A stretch of DNA of 64,000 bases from Metabacillus dongyingensis (GCF_019933155.2 NZ_CP082944.1:684001-748000); one strand, 5' to 3'; numbered from the stretch's first letter, positions 1 through 13,147 are shown. The notes: generated by a model from the letters alone, not told the origin. A program made the numbers and translations.

Positions 1-778
1 TGACACCAAGCATATCCTGTGCACCTCCGTACATAAAGCGGAAAGCTGTGATGACTTCATCATAGATGACAAGTGCTCCGGCATCATGAGTAAGCTCGTT
101 AATTGCTTCTAAAAAACCTGGGTAAGGTTCGACAATCCCGAAGTTTCCTACGATTGGCTCAACCAGAACAGCTGCAACCTCGTCTCCCCATTTCTCAAGT
201 GCTTCTTTAAAAGGTTCAATATCATTAAAAGGAACCGTGATCACTTCATTTGCAATGCTTTTTGGAACCCCTGCAGAGTCGGGTGTGCCGAGAGTCGAAG
301 GTCCGGAGCCCGCCGCAACAAGCACAAGATCTGAGTGGCCATGGTAGCATCCTGCAAATTTAATGATTTTATCCCGGCCTGTATACGCCCTTGCAACCCG
401 GATTGTTGTCATAACGGCCTCTGTTCCGGAGTTGACAAAACGTACCTTGTCCATTGCCGGCATTGCCTCTTTCAGCATTTTAGCGAACTTCACCTCATGG
501 GGAGTCGGAGTTCCGTAAAGCACGCCATCTTCTGCTGCTTTTTGAATGGCCTTCGTAATGTGGGGGTGAGCATGTCCGGTAATAATTGGGCCGTATGCTG
601 CCAGGTAGTCTATGTACTTATTGCCGTCAACATCCCAGAAATAAGCTCCTTTTGCTCTTTCCATCACGACTGGAGATCCGCCGCCTACCGCTTTATAAGA
701 ACGGGAAGGACTATTAACCCCGCCTACAATATGCTGCAACGCTTCTTCGTGAAGCTCTTCAGATTTAGTGAATTTCAT
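1..778 (-). CDS. gsaB: Glutamate-1-semialdehyde 2,1-aminomutase, N-terminal part
   Basis: The reverse strand encodes about 259 residues of a PLP-dependent class III aminotransferase; the C-terminal part, with the PLP lysine, lies outside the window. It starts [14 protein letters not shown] and carries [10 protein letters not shown], the G(C)YHGHSD segment and VLVEPIVGN, all typical of HemL/GsaB. The enzyme turns glutamate-1-semialdehyde into 5-aminolevulinate for haem synthesis. The ATG at 778 follows a strong AGGAGG. Many Bacillus carry two copies (hemL in the hem operon, gsaB here). I call gsaB because perR, ygzB, ygxA and an rrn operon follow as in B. subtilis. It is divergent from modA. 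Confidence 0.93.
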   Translation of the reverse strand, partial: MKFTKSEELHEEALQHIVGGVNSPSRSYKAVGGGSPVVMERAKGAYFWDVDGNKYIDYLAAYGPIITGHAHPHITKAIQKAAEDGVLYGTPTPHEVKFAKMLKEAMPAMDKVRFVNSGTEAVMTTIRVARAYTGRDKIIKFAGCYHGHSDLVLVAAGSGPSTLGTPDSAGVPKSIANEVITVPFNDIEPFKEALEKWGDEVAAVLVEPIVGNFGIVEPYPGFLEAINELTHDAGALVIYDEVITAFRFMYGGAQDMLGV

Positions 779-907
779 GTCTTCCTCCTGAAAAAAATTT
801 CTAAAGTCTATTCTAGCATGTTTAAAAAGGATGAAAAACTTTTGCGCATCTTTTAGTATAATAGAAAGAAAAAGATGATTCAGTAAGTAAAGGGTGGACG
901 CGGACAA

Positions 908-1696
908 GTGCTGAAAAAATACCTGACTTTTCTTATTAGTATAGTTTTCTTAACATCATGCGCCTCTCAGCAGAGCGGACCTGAAAAGAAAACCGTTTTG
1001 CTTGTTTCGGCTGCAGTAAGTTTAAAAGATTCATTGAATGAGATAAAAGAACAATTTGAGGAAGAGAATCCTTCTATTGAAGTTCGCTATAATTTCAGTT
1101 CGACCGGCGCTCTAAAGCGTCAAATAGAACAAGGGGCTCCGGTAGATGTCTTTTTTTCTGCTTCAAAAGATCTTTTTGAACAGCTGGGTAAAAAGGGTTT
1201 ACTAAATGAATCCCTTCAAATGGATTGTTTGGGAAACAGCTTAGTGCTTATTACAAGTAAAGAGAATGAAACATTAAAAATGCAGGATCTCGCATCAGGT
1301 GATATTGGCAAGATAGCAATAGGCACACCGGAAACGGTTCCTGCCGGCAAGTATGCGAAAGAAGCTCTTGTGCATGATGATTTGTGGGAAAGAAATAAAG
1401 ATCGAATAGTATATGCCAAAGATGTGCGACAGGTCCTGTCCTATGTTGAAACAGGCAATGTTCATGCGGGAATTGTATACAAAACAGATGCCGCGACTTC
1501 AGAAAAAGTGAATCAGACCCCGATAGAACCGGCCTCTTATGAGAGTATTATCTATCCGGCCGGTGTGCTGGAGGAAACTGAACACGAAAGAGAAGCCGAA
1601 GTTTTTTTTCGTTTTCTGCAGAAAGAACAATCGATAAAAGTATTTGAGCAGCAGGGATTTAAGGTGCTTCATAAAGGTGATCGCGATGTGGAGTGA
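908..1696 (+). CDS. modA: Molybdate ABC transporter substrate-binding lipoprotein ModA
   Basis: A 262-residue periplasmic-type binding protein of the molybdate/tungstate family. Residues 1-18 form a lipoprotein signal ending in the lipobox LTSC, so the mature protein is anchored outside the membrane. The mature part begins with [14 protein letters not shown] and holds [20 protein letters not shown] and the [12 protein letters not shown] segment, all characteristic of ModA oxyanion sites. The start is GTG at 908, after AGGGTGG. It overlaps modB by 11 bp, so the two are translationally coupled. Sulfate-binding relatives are longer, so molybdate (or tungstate) is the better reading. Confidence 0.93.
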   Translation: MLKKYLTFLISIVFLTSCASQQSGPEKKTVLLVSAAVSLKDSLNEIKEQFEEENPSIEVRYNFSSTGALKRQIEQGAPVDVFFSASKDLFEQLGKKGLLNESLQMDCLGNSLVLITSKENETLKMQDLASGDIGKIAIGTPETVPAGKYAKEALVHDDLWERNKDRIVYAKDVRQVLSYVETGNVHAGIVYKTDAATSEKVNQTPIEPASYESIIYPAGVLEETEHEREAEVFFRFLQKEQSIKVFEQQGFKVLHKGDRDVE

Positions 1697-2342
1697 ATTC
1701 AGTCAGCCTATTGCGCTGTCGCTTCAGGTTGCAGTGGTATCTAGTGTAATAGTCGTATTAAGCGGAACTTTTATTGGCAGGATCATGGCAAGAACCTCGT
1801 TTAAAGGGAAGACAGTGATTGAGACATTCCTCATGCTGCCGCTTGTTCTCCCGCCTACGGTTGTTGGATTTCTCCTGATTGTCATTTTCGGAATGAATAG
1901 CCCGGCTGGTCAACTTATTGAACGCATTGCAGGATTTCCAGTTATTTTCACCTGGTGGGCAGCCGTTATTGCGGCATGCGTAGTTTCTTTTCCGCTTATG
2001 TATCAGGCTTCTAAGCTTGGCTTTCAAATAATTGATCGTGAAATCGAAGATGCTTCGAGGGTAGATGGAGCGGATGAACGCCAGGTTTTCAGGCATGTTT
2101 CGATCCCGCTCGCGATTCCGTCACTCGTCACGGGGGCGGTTCTTGCGTTTACAAGAGCTCTCGGTGAGTTCGGGGCAAGCCTGATGTTTGCAGGGAATAT
2201 TCCGGGGCAGACACAGACGGCTGCAACTGCTATATATGTTGCAATCGATTCAGGGGATATGACGATCGCGTGGCTTTGGGCTGGAGCGCTTGTCTTGCTT
2301 TCGTTCAGTCTTTTGTTCGCTGTCCAGCTTATAAGAAAATAG
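1686..2342 (+). CDS. modB: Molybdate ABC transporter permease ModB
   Basis: A 218-residue integral-membrane permease with about five helices. The EAA loop reads EDASRVDGADERQVFRHV, followed by SIPLAIPSLVTGAVLAFTRALGEFG, the hallmark of ModB. The ATG at 1686 has AAAGGTGA just upstream inside modA, which favours it over the in-frame TTG at 1644. No modC ATPase follows: the next gene encodes a K+ channel. The permease must therefore use an ATPase encoded elsewhere, or the operon has lost modC. Confidence 0.93.
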   Translation: MWSEFSQPIALSLQVAVVSSVIVVLSGTFIGRIMARTSFKGKTVIETFLMLPLVLPPTVVGFLLIVIFGMNSPAGQLIERIAGFPVIFTWWAAVIAACVVSFPLMYQASKLGFQIIDREIEDASRVDGADERQVFRHVSIPLAIPSLVTGAVLAFTRALGEFGASLMFAGNIPGQTQTAATAIYVAIDSGDMTIAWLWAGALVLLSFSLLFAVQLIRK

Positions 2343-2431
2343 ATGCGAAATTTAAAGACAGGCCGAATATTAAGGACCTTCTTGTATATATTGTAACATT
2401 ACGTGTTTTGAACATGAGGTGCTGCATATAT

Positions 2432-2836
2432 ATGGGAGGGTTATTTGCTATAGCTGTATCGCTGTGTTTGCTGATGAGCTTTACCATCTTCATCCGCACT
2501 TTTAAGGAACGAAATTTTCTATCTATAGATACACTGTTAATTGTCATCTTCTTATATCTTTCAATTTTGATTGGCTTTAGTATGATTTTCTTAATTTTGG
2601 ACTCCAGCGGGTTTGAGGTGCTTGTTGATAATGGGGTTATTATGGAAGGAACCTATCTTGACCGTTTGCATACTTGCCTGTATTTCAGCGCTGTTACTCT
2701 TTTTTCATTAGGATACGGAGATGTCATTCCGATCGGGTTTGGCAGACTGCTTGCTGTTCTCGAAGCGCTTATAGGCTATGTTCTGCCTGCTGTTTTTGTT
2801 GCAAGAACGGTATGGGGACTGGAAAAAGGGTCATAA
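2432..2836 (+). CDS. Small two-pore-helix type K+ channel protein
   Basis: A 134-residue membrane protein with hydrophobic segments at about residues 2-20, 32-54 and 108-125. Between the last two lies a pore loop with TLFSLGYGDVIP, a K+ selectivity filter of the GYGD type. It has no RCK/TrkA-N domain, so it is a bare ion-channel module (Ion_trans_2 family). The frame is open from 2270, inside modB, but the ATG at 2432 has GAGGTG ten bases upstream, whereas the ATG at 2414 has none. It lies 90 bp after modB with no terminator between, so co-transcription with modAB is likely. Physiological role unknown. Confidence 0.8.
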   Translation: MGGLFAIAVSLCLLMSFTIFIRTFKERNFLSIDTLLIVIFLYLSILIGFSMIFLILDSSGFEVLVDNGVIMEGTYLDRLHTCLYFSAVTLFSLGYGDVIPIGFGRLLAVLEALIGYVLPAVFVARTVWGLEKGS

Positions 2837-2899
2837 GTTGAATCATTCTGTGGAATTGGGTAGTCTTATACTAAACCAATTTTGCGGAGGCTGATATTT

Positions 2900-3370
2900 T
2901 TGACAACTCAAATCGGACAAACTGCACCAGATTTTGAACTGACAGCTGATAACGGGGAAAAAGTGAAGCTTTCAGATTTTAAAGGAAAGCATGTCATACT
3001 TTATTTTTACCCAAAAGATATGACCCCGAGCTGCACAACTCAGGCATGTGACTTCAGAGATCAGCACAAAAGCTTTGAGGAGCTTGATGCTGTTATTCTT
3101 GGAGTCAGTACAGATGCACAGAGCAAGCATGAAAAATTCAAAGCCAAGTACGATCTTCCATTTCTTTTATTGGTGGATGAAAATCACGAAGCTGCTGAAA
3201 AATACGGAGTATGGAAGCTGAAGAAAAACTTTGGAAAAGAATATATGGGAATTGAACGTTCAACTTTCCTTATCAATAAGGACGGCGAGCTTGTCAAAGA
3301 GTGGCGGAAAGTAAAAGTGAAGGGTCATGTGGAAGAAGCCCTTCAATATATGAAAGAAAATTTGTCATAA
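2900..3370 (+). CDS. bcp: Thiol peroxidase, BCP/PrxQ family (YgaF)
   Basis: A 156-residue thioredoxin-dependent peroxiredoxin. Residues 4-60 carry APDFELTADNGE and YFYPKDMTPSCTTQAC; the first Cys of that motif is the peroxidatic one and the second, five residues later, is the resolving Cys. The C-terminus has IERSTFLINKDG. It reduces H2O2 and organic peroxides in the cytosol. The start is TTG at 2900, with GCGGAGG nine bases upstream; the in-frame codon at 2882 overlaps that site. The length matches B. subtilis YgaF. The peroxide repressor perR lies two genes downstream. Confidence 0.94.
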   Translation: MTTQIGQTAPDFELTADNGEKVKLSDFKGKHVILYFYPKDMTPSCTTQACDFRDQHKSFEELDAVILGVSTDAQSKHEKFKAKYDLPFLLLVDENHEAAEKYGVWKLKKNFGKEYMGIERSTFLINKDGELVKEWRKVKVKGHVEEALQYMKENLS

Positions 3371-3472
3371 CAAGCCTTTTTTTTAGGAACTGAGTCAAAC
3401 GTCCAGACAAAAAATAAGAACCCGGAGTATGTTGTAAAGAAGGCATAACCTCCTCATTCGTTAGCGCAATTA

Positions 3473-3506
3473 AGTGCAGGAACTTTGGTTCCTGCACTCT
3501 TTTTAT
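3473..3506 (+). terminator. Rho-independent terminator after bcp
   Basis: A perfect 11-bp stem (AGTGCAGGAAC / GTTCCTGCACT) with a TTTG loop is followed by a T-rich run. The 100 bp before it have no gene; a short non-coding transcript ending here is possible but not shown. Confidence 0.85.
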
Positions 3507-3542
3507 TTTTGGTAAAATAAAAGGAAAAAGGAGAAATTGGTT

Positions 3543-4496
3543 TTGAAGATTTTATCAACGGTAAAGCTGCCTGTTTATTTAAAGGAAGAATTAGTAAATG
3601 AATTTCCTGATTTGGATTTTAATTTTGACAACAGGATAAATGATGTCCTTAATGAGGTAAAAGAAGCTGAAGTGATTTTGACATACGGGGAAGATCTGAC
3701 AGCTGACATTATTGGGCAGGCAAAAGAACTGAAATGGCTGATGGTTTCGTCTGCAGGGATGGACAAGCTCCCTTTTGATGCTTTAATACATCAAAAAATA
3801 CTGGTAACCAACTCTAAAGGCGTGCATAAGATTCCAATGGCTGAGTATACAATCTCAATGATGCTGCAAATTTCAAGAGAGTCACAGCAGCTGCGCGAGA
3901 ATCAGCAGGAGAGAAAATGGGACCGCAGAGTCAAAATGCATGAACTCCATGGGAAAAAGATCTTTATATTAGGAGCAGGTGCAATCGGAACTGAAATTGC
4001 AAGGCTCGCAAAAGCTTTCGGGATGAAAACGGAAGGGATGAACAGATCCGGGAGAATCGTTGAATATTTTGATAAAATTCATACATACAATGGTTTAGAA
4101 GAAGGAATGAGAAAAGCAGACTTTGTTGTTTCTGTTCTCCCTAGTACAAAAGAAACAAAAGAGTTGTTGAATTATAAAGCATTCAGCTGGATGAAACCAG
4201 CAGGCATATTTATTAATATCGGACGCGGAGATGCTGTATGCGAAGCGGATTTAGTAAAAGCATTAAACGAGGGAAAGCTTAAGCATGCAGTGCTTGATGT
4301 GTTCGAAGAGGAGCCATTGAGAGAAAATCATCCATTCTGGAGAATGAAGAATGTCACAGTAACACCGCATTTGTCGGGCATAACTGAGAACTATCTACCA
4401 AGAGCGATGGATATCTTTAAGAGAAATTTGGCGTTATATATAGATGGAGATTATTCATCCATGGAAAATGCAATCGATCTAAAACAAGGATACTGA
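3543..4496 (+). CDS. D-isomer-specific 2-hydroxyacid dehydrogenase
   Basis: A 317-residue NAD(P)-dependent oxidoreductase. The Rossmann motif GAGAIGTEIARLAKAFG starts near residue 142. The catalytic set is visible: Arg in NIGRGDAV, Glu in DVFEEEPL and His in TPHLSG. It is shorter than serine-pathway SerA and lacks an ACT domain, so it is a phosphoglycerate-dehydrogenase-like or glyoxylate/hydroxypyruvate-reductase-like enzyme of unknown substrate. TTG at 3543 (giving MKILSTVKL) is nine bases from AAAGGAG and is preferred over TTG at 3537, which is only three bases away. It is preceded by a terminator and followed by perR. Confidence 0.88.
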   Translation: MKILSTVKLPVYLKEELVNEFPDLDFNFDNRINDVLNEVKEAEVILTYGEDLTADIIGQAKELKWLMVSSAGMDKLPFDALIHQKILVTNSKGVHKIPMAEYTISMMLQISRESQQLRENQQERKWDRRVKMHELHGKKIFILGAGAIGTEIARLAKAFGMKTEGMNRSGRIVEYFDKIHTYNGLEEGMRKADFVVSVLPSTKETKELLNYKAFSWMKPAGIFINIGRGDAVCEADLVKALNEGKLKHAVLDVFEEEPLRENHPFWRMKNVTVTPHLSGITENYLPRAMDIFKRNLALYIDGDYSSMENAIDLKQGY

Positions 4497-4530
4497 GGCC
4501 TAAAATAAAAAGAAGGCTGTCTAACCGCAA

Positions 4531-4560
4531 TTGACAAAAGTCCCAGTCACAATGTACACT
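4531..4560 (+). promoter_or_regulatory. perR promoter (sigma-A type)
   Basis: TTGACA at 4531-4536 and TACACT at 4555-4560 are separated by 18 bp. The Per box starts three bases downstream, over the expected start of transcription. Confidence 0.65.
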
Positions 4561-4562
4561 AT

Positions 4563-4577
4563 TTATAAATATTATAA
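4563..4577 (+). promoter_or_regulatory. PerR operator (Per box)
   Basis: The 15-bp sequence TTATAAATATTATAA matches the Per box consensus TTATAAT-N-ATTATAA at all but one base. It lies between the perR promoter and its ribosome site, which fits the known autorepression of perR in Bacillus. Confidence 0.88.
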
Positions 4578-4613
4578 AGTAAGAATGTTTTTCAGGAAAG
4601 AGGTGCATAGCAG

Positions 4614-5051
4614 ATGTCTGAACATCAGTTAAAAGAAGCACTTGACACGCTGAAGCAGACTGGAGTGCGCATTACTCCCCAGCGTCATGCCATTTTAGAA
4701 TACCTTATTCAATCTATGACTCACCCTACAGCTGATGATATTTATAAATCCTTGGAAAGCAAATTTCCAAATATGAGCGTTGCAACGGTCTATAACAATT
4801 TGCGTGTATTTCGCGAGGTAGGCCTTGTCAAAGAATTAACATACGGGGATGCTTCGAGCAGATTTGATTTTGTCACAACGGAGCATTACCATGTTATTTG
4901 TGAAAAATGCGGAAAGATTGTAGATTTTCATTATCCGGGACTAGATGAGGTAGAACATCTTGCTTCACACGTGACAGGTTTTAAAGTAAGTCACCATCGC
5001 ATGGAGATCTACGGAGTGTGCGGAAGCTGCGAAAAGAAAGAAGCGCATTAA
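4614..5051 (+). CDS. perR: Peroxide-responsive Fur-family repressor PerR
   Basis: A 145-residue Fur-family metalloregulator that represses peroxide-defence genes and is inactivated by Fe-catalysed histidine oxidation. All regulatory-site ligands known from B. subtilis PerR fall at the same numbers: His37, Asp85, His91, His93 and Asp104. The structural zinc site is formed by CEKC (96-99) and CGSC near the C-terminus. The winged helix includes [12 protein letters not shown]. The ATG at 4614 follows GAAAGAGGTG. A Per box precedes the gene and a terminator follows. The identical residue numbering makes a Fur or Zur assignment unlikely. Confidence 0.97.
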   Translation: MSEHQLKEALDTLKQTGVRITPQRHAILEYLIQSMTHPTADDIYKSLESKFPNMSVATVYNNLRVFREVGLVKELTYGDASSRFDFVTTEHYHVICEKCGKIVDFHYPGLDEVEHLASHVTGFKVSHHRMEIYGVCGSCEKKEAH

Positions 5052-5054
5052 ACG

Positions 5055-5089
5055 GACTGAATGTCTTTATAAGCATTCAGTCTTTTTTT
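5055..5089 (+). terminator. perR terminator
   Basis: A GACTGAATG / CATTCAGTC stem with a 10-nt loop is followed by seven T residues, just after the perR stop. Confidence 0.88.
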
Positions 5090-5099
5090 CTAAAATATA

Positions 5100-5133
5100 A
5101 GCGGGGTGCATATACTGCACTCCGCTTTTTTTA
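5100..5133 (+). terminator. Second hairpin between convergent perR and ygzB
   Basis: An 11-bp stem (AGCGGGGTGCA / TGCACTCCGCT, one G-T pair) is followed by a T run on the plus strand. The run reaches the ygzB stop codon. On the minus strand the hairpin also sits right after ygzB but has a poor U tract. Confidence 0.7.
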
Positions 5134-5484
5134 TTCGACCGTTTTGCGATTGTATTTTTCATCAAAGTCTTTGCCTTCCAGATTCGGATCCAGCGTCAGC
5201 GGTTCGTTGCAATACATGCACATATCAACCCTGCCGAGAATCTTCGTTGTTTTGCCGCATGAAGGGCATGTTACTTGAACAGCTTTAGTCGAGAGCATGC
5301 CGATCCAGAAGTAAACAACCGTGCTTCCTACTATAGATAATAACCCGAGCATCATGAATATGGTCATGACAATCGGAGAAGTTCTGAAGAAGATGCCAAT
5401 ATACATAATAAAAAATCCAATAAAGACTAAACTCAATGCAAACGTGCGGATTTTATTAATCTTGCTAGAATATTTCGCTGCCAT
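5131..5484 (-). CDS. ygzB: YgzB family membrane zinc-ribbon protein
   Basis: A 117-residue protein, the same length as B. subtilis YgzB (DUF2614). Two hydrophobic helices (about residues 16-37 and 44-64) precede a cytosolic zinc ribbon with CPSCGK and CMYCNEP, so four cysteines can bind zinc. The ATG at 5484 has GGGAGGT upstream; the longer in-frame start at 5517 has no ribosome site. It is convergent with perR, as in B. subtilis. Function unknown. Confidence 0.9.
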   Translation of the reverse strand: MAAKYSSKINKIRTFALSLVFIGFFIMYIGIFFRTSPIVMTIFMMLGLLSIVGSTVVYFWIGMLSTKAVQVTCPSCGKTTKILGRVDMCMYCNEPLTLDPNLEGKDFDEKYNRKTVE

Positions 5485-5698
5485 TATTCCGACCTCCCAA
5501 ATACCAATATAGCACAAATGTAAGGGATTTCGCAGAAAATATCCAATGGTGCCTTAAATAAAAAAGACAGGAAATCTCAGAAAATAATAGATTCTCTATC
5601 AGCATTCACTTATAATTTTGAAGTGCTGTATTTGAAAGGGATTTTATCTCCTATGTAGAATTCTGATATATAGTCATAAATTAAATGGGGGAATCACA

Positions 5699-6571
5699 AT
5701 GGAAAATCTTCTCCGTCCTATTTATCAAGAGAGAGCAAGTCATCCAGACACATTAGCAATCGTCATGATTGAAAAGAGAAACCAAACATCACCGCTTACA
5801 GATAATTTGGATGTCGCGCTGCTTGTTATTGTAAAAGAAGCGAAGCAGCCTGTTTATATTAAGCATTATGAATTTGATAATCAAAAGGCTTCACTTAATA
5901 TTGTGACTGATGAACAGATTCAGCAGTGGATCCTGCTTGGAACAAACCGGCGCATTGTAGAATGGATTTTAAACGGGAAAGTTCTCTTTGACAGAAATGA
6001 ATACCTTGGCAAGCTTTTGGATCGTCTAAAAATGTTTCCTTTCTCAGAACGCAGATTAAAAATCGGCCTCGAGTATGGCAAGCTTATTAGAAGATACTTG
6101 GAAGGCAAGGTGTTTTTTGAATCAAAGCAGTTCCTTGATGCGTACAATCATATCGTTCACGCCCTTCATCATCTGGCCAGACTTGAAGTGATTGATCATG
6201 GATTTTATCCTGAGGTTACGGTCTGGAATCAAGTGAGGCAGATGGAACCGCAGGTTTATAAGCTGTATAAAGAGCTGGTTGAAAGTGAAGAGTCATTAGA
6301 AAAAAGACTTGAACTCCTCTTTTTGGCGAGTGATTTCCTGATTCACTCCAAATCAGAAATTGGTGCAGGACATCTGTTAAGCATCCTTTCTGAAAAAGAA
6401 GTGTGGCACTATGCAGAGCTTCTCGAGCATCCGGAAGCTAAATATTATTCGGTAGACTTAAGTGTGTTATTAGAGTTTCTTGTAGATAAAAATTTCGTTG
6501 AAGTTGTTCAGATTGAAACGAAAGGACAAAGGATTTTCCATCGCGGATATTCTGTTACAAAAAAGTATTGA
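5699..6571 (+). CDS. ygxA: YgxA family nucleotidyltransferase-like protein
   Basis: A 290-residue cytosolic protein with no signal or membrane segment. The N-terminal 120 residues resemble the nucleotidyltransferase-like fold (DNLDVALLVIV holds acidic residues in the expected strand). The rest is helical, with LIRRYLEGKVFF and YNHIVHALHHLARLEVI, then a winged-helix-like C-terminus. GGGGG precedes the ATG. The gene always sits between ygzB and an rrn operon in B. subtilis and relatives, as here. Its activity is not established. The first rrn promoter overlaps its stop codon. Confidence 0.88.
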   Translation: MENLLRPIYQERASHPDTLAIVMIEKRNQTSPLTDNLDVALLVIVKEAKQPVYIKHYEFDNQKASLNIVTDEQIQQWILLGTNRRIVEWILNGKVLFDRNEYLGKLLDRLKMFPFSERRLKIGLEYGKLIRRYLEGKVFFESKQFLDAYNHIVHALHHLARLEVIDHGFYPEVTVWNQVRQMEPQVYKLYKELVESEESLEKRLELLFLASDFLIHSKSEIGAGHLLSILSEKEVWHYAELLEHPEAKYYSVDLSVLLEFLVDKNFVEVVQIETKGQRIFHRGYSVTKKY

Positions 6572-6596
6572 CTTTAGTTTTTTACGATGATATATT
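6568..6596 (+). promoter_or_regulatory. rrn promoter P1
   Basis: TTGACT (6568-6573), a 17-bp spacer, then TATATT (6591-6596). The -35 box overlaps the ygxA stop codon. Tandem promoters upstream of 16S are usual in Bacillus rrn operons. Confidence 0.85.
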
Positions 6597-6677
6597 AATA
6601 AGCGTCGCTGCTGAAGCAAGTTCAAACATGACGGCGCAGACAGCGACTTTCAATTAAAAAAACTTCTTAAAAAAATG

Positions 6678-6706
6678 TTGACACTGAGTTAACGAAATGT
6701 TATATT
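6678..6706 (+). promoter_or_regulatory. rrn promoter P2
   Basis: TTGACA (6678-6683), a 17-bp spacer, then TATATT (6701-6706). It lies 110 bp after P1 and about 108 bp before the mature 16S end. Confidence 0.9.
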
Positions 6707-6813
6707 AAGAAGGTCGCTTCAAGAGCGAAAATGATCTTTGAAAACTAAACAAAACCAAAAGCGTACCAAACGTTTTAAATTTTTAAGTCAGCAACAAATT
6801 GAGTCACAAATTT

Positions 6814-8357
<1,544 letters not shown>

Positions 8358-8585
8358 AAGATATGAGGACGCTTTTGGTTTTTGTTTAGTTTTGAGAGAT
8401 CATTCTCTCTATGATAGAAGACAAATCATCCGGTTTGTCGGTTGTTCTTTGAAAACTAGATAACGTAATTGATAACAAGTAATTCACTGAGATTTACGCT
8501 TACCATAATTAGTGATTTTCTAGACATTTATGTCTAAACAAACAACGAAATGCGAAACGCATCTTGTGATGCGATTGACCATTTA

Positions 8586-11515
<2,930 letters not shown>

Positions 11516-11600
11516 AGTCTAATAAAGTGTAAAACCTGAGTGAAACTTGTTATCAAACGTTATTTAGTTTTGAAAGAATAACTTCTTTCAAAAAAAAAGC

Positions 11601-11628
11601 TTGAAATCTTCGGATTTCATAGTATAAT
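11601..11628 (+). promoter_or_regulatory. UUCG hairpin and promoter-like motif between 23S and 5S
   Basis: TTGAAA (11601-11606), 16 bp, then TATAAT (11623-11628) looks like a sigma-A promoter. The spacer also forms a GAAATC-TTCG-GATTTC hairpin (11603-11618) with a stable UUCG tetraloop. It could be an rRNA processing signal, an internal promoter for 5S and the tRNAs, or both. Confidence 0.45.
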
Positions 11629-11643
11629 AATTTTTGTCACTAT

Positions 11644-11760
<117 letters not shown>

Positions 11761-11775
11761 TAGTGAAAATATTAT

Positions 11776-11850
11776 TCCGCAGTAGCTCAGTGGTAGAGCT
11801 ATCGGCTGTTAACCGATCGGTCGTAGGTTCGAGTCCTACCTGCGGAGCCA
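11776..11850 (+). tRNA. tRNA-Asn (GTT)
   Basis: Acceptor TCCGCAG/CTGCGGA, anticodon loop CTGTTAA, CCA encoded. First of 16 tRNAs in the B. subtilis trnD order. Confidence 0.97.
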
Positions 11851-11854
11851 TTTT

Positions 11855-11944
11855 GGAGAGCTGTCCGAGTGGCCGAAGGAGCACGATTGGAAATCGTGTA
11901 GGCGGTAACCCGTCTCAAGGGTTCGAATCCCTTGCTCTCCGCCA
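11855..11944 (+). tRNA. tRNA-Ser (GGA)
   Basis: 90-nt class II tRNA with a long variable arm; acceptor GGAGAGC/GCTCTCC, anticodon GGA, CCA encoded. Confidence 0.97.
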
Positions 11945-11958
11945 CTACTTATATAAAT

Positions 11959-12033
11959 GGCCCGTTGGTCAAGCGGTTAAGACACCGCCCTTTCACGGCG
12001 GTAACACGGGTTCGAATCCCGTACGGGTCACCA
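11959..12033 (+). tRNA. tRNA-Glu (TTC)
   Basis: Acceptor GGCCCGT/ACGGGTC, anticodon TTC, CCA encoded. Confidence 0.97.
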
Positions 12034-12049
12034 ATATCATTTTCACTGC

Positions 12050-12125
12050 GGAGGATTAGCTCAGCTGGGAGAGCATCTGCCTTACAAGCAGAGGGTCGGC
12101 GGTTCGAGCCCGTCATCCTCCACCA
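12050..12125 (+). tRNA. tRNA-Val (TAC)
   Basis: Acceptor GGAGGAT/ATCCTCC, anticodon TAC, CCA encoded. Confidence 0.97.
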
Positions 12126-12169
12126 TCTTTACTGAAATAAAGCAGCAAAAAAACTTCATTTATTATTGT

Positions 12170-12246
<77 letters not shown>

Positions 12247-12249
12247 AAT

Positions 12250-12325
12250 GGTCCCGTGGTGTAGCGGTTAACATGCCTGCCTGTCACGCAGGAGATCGCC
12301 GGTTCGATCCCGGTCGGGACCGCCA
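12250..12325 (+). tRNA. tRNA-Asp (GTC)
   Basis: Acceptor GGTCCCG/CGGGACC, anticodon GTC, CCA encoded. It starts four bases after the fMet tRNA. Confidence 0.97.
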
Positions 12326-12351
12326 TTCTCTTAATTAAAAAAGAATAAAAT

Positions 12352-12427
12352 GGCTTGGTAGCTCAGTCGGTAGAGCAAAGGACTGAAAATCCTTGTGTCG
12401 GCGGTTCGATTCCGTCCCAAGCCACCA
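12352..12427 (+). tRNA. tRNA-Phe (GAA)
   Basis: Acceptor GGCTTGG/CCAAGCC, anticodon GAA, CCA encoded. Confidence 0.97.
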
Positions 12428-12440
12428 TTTACACTTAAAT

Positions 12441-12516
<76 letters not shown>

Positions 12517-12526
12517 CTTACAGTGT

Positions 12527-12611
12527 GGAGGGGTAGCGAAGTGGCTAAACGCGGCGGACTGTAAATCCGCTCCCTCCGGGTTCGGCGGTTCGAATCCGTC
12601 CCCCTCCACCA
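12527..12611 (+). tRNA. tRNA-Tyr (GTA)
   Basis: 85-nt class II tRNA; acceptor GGAGGGG/CCCCTCC, anticodon GTA, CCA encoded. Confidence 0.97.
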
Positions 12612-12628
12612 TTTTATTAAAAGAATAT

Positions 12629-12702
12629 AGGGGTATAGTTTAAAGGTAGAACAGAGGTCTCCAAAACCTCCGGTGTGGGTTCGAGTCCTACTACCCCTGC
12701 CA
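12629..12702 (+). tRNA. tRNA-Trp (CCA)
   Basis: Acceptor AGGGGTA/TACCCCT, anticodon CCA in loop CTCCAAA, 3' CCA encoded. Confidence 0.97.
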
Positions 12703-12728
12703 ATTTAATTAATCTTATATAGTATAAT

Positions 12729-12805
12729 GGCGGTTGTGGCGAAGTGGTTAACGCACCAGATTGTGGCTCTGGCATTCGTGGGTTCGATTCCCATCAGTCG
12801 CCCCA
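12729..12805 (+). tRNA. tRNA-His (GTG)
   Basis: The extra G(-1) pairs with discriminator C73, the tRNA-His identity mark. Anticodon GTG, CCA encoded. Confidence 0.96.
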
Positions 12806-12837
12806 TTTTTTACTTAATAGGGTTTTTATTTCTGTTT

Positions 12838-12912
12838 TGGGCTATAGCCAAGCGGTAAGGCAACGGACTTTGACTCCGTCATGCGCTGGTTCGAATCCAG
12901 CTAGCCCAGCCA
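12838..12912 (+). tRNA. tRNA-Gln (TTG)
   Basis: Acceptor TGGGCTA/TAGCCCA, anticodon TTG, CCA encoded. Confidence 0.97.
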
Positions 12913-12971
12913 TTTTCAATCTAAAGTCATCTTTGTGCAGCTCCTGCATAAAATACATTACAATGCGATTT

Positions 12972-13046
12972 GCGGAAGTAGTTCAGTGGTAGAACACCAC
13001 CTTGCCAAGGTGGGGGTCGCGGGTTCGAATCCCGTCTTCCGCTCCA
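12972..13046 (+). tRNA. tRNA-Gly (GCC)
   Basis: Acceptor GCGGAAG/CTTCCGC, anticodon GCC, CCA encoded. Confidence 0.97.
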
Positions 13047-13054
13047 ATAGTTGA

Positions 13055-13128
<74 letters not shown>

Positions 13129-13147
13129 ATTTTTATTTATCACCCTT

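Noticed and set aside
335..856. Plus-strand open frame of 173 codons at the left edge
   Set aside because: It is antisense to gsaB, whose reverse-strand translation matches the aminomutase family throughout and has a proper ribosome site.
1644..1685. Longer modB start at TTG 1644
   Set aside because: It lies inside modA without a ribosome site; ATG 1686 has AAAGGTGA.
3380..3506. Riboswitch or T-box upstream of the hydroxyacid dehydrogenase
   Set aside because: Only a terminator hairpin is clear. I found no T-box sequence or known aptamer core, and the hairpin fits termination of bcp.
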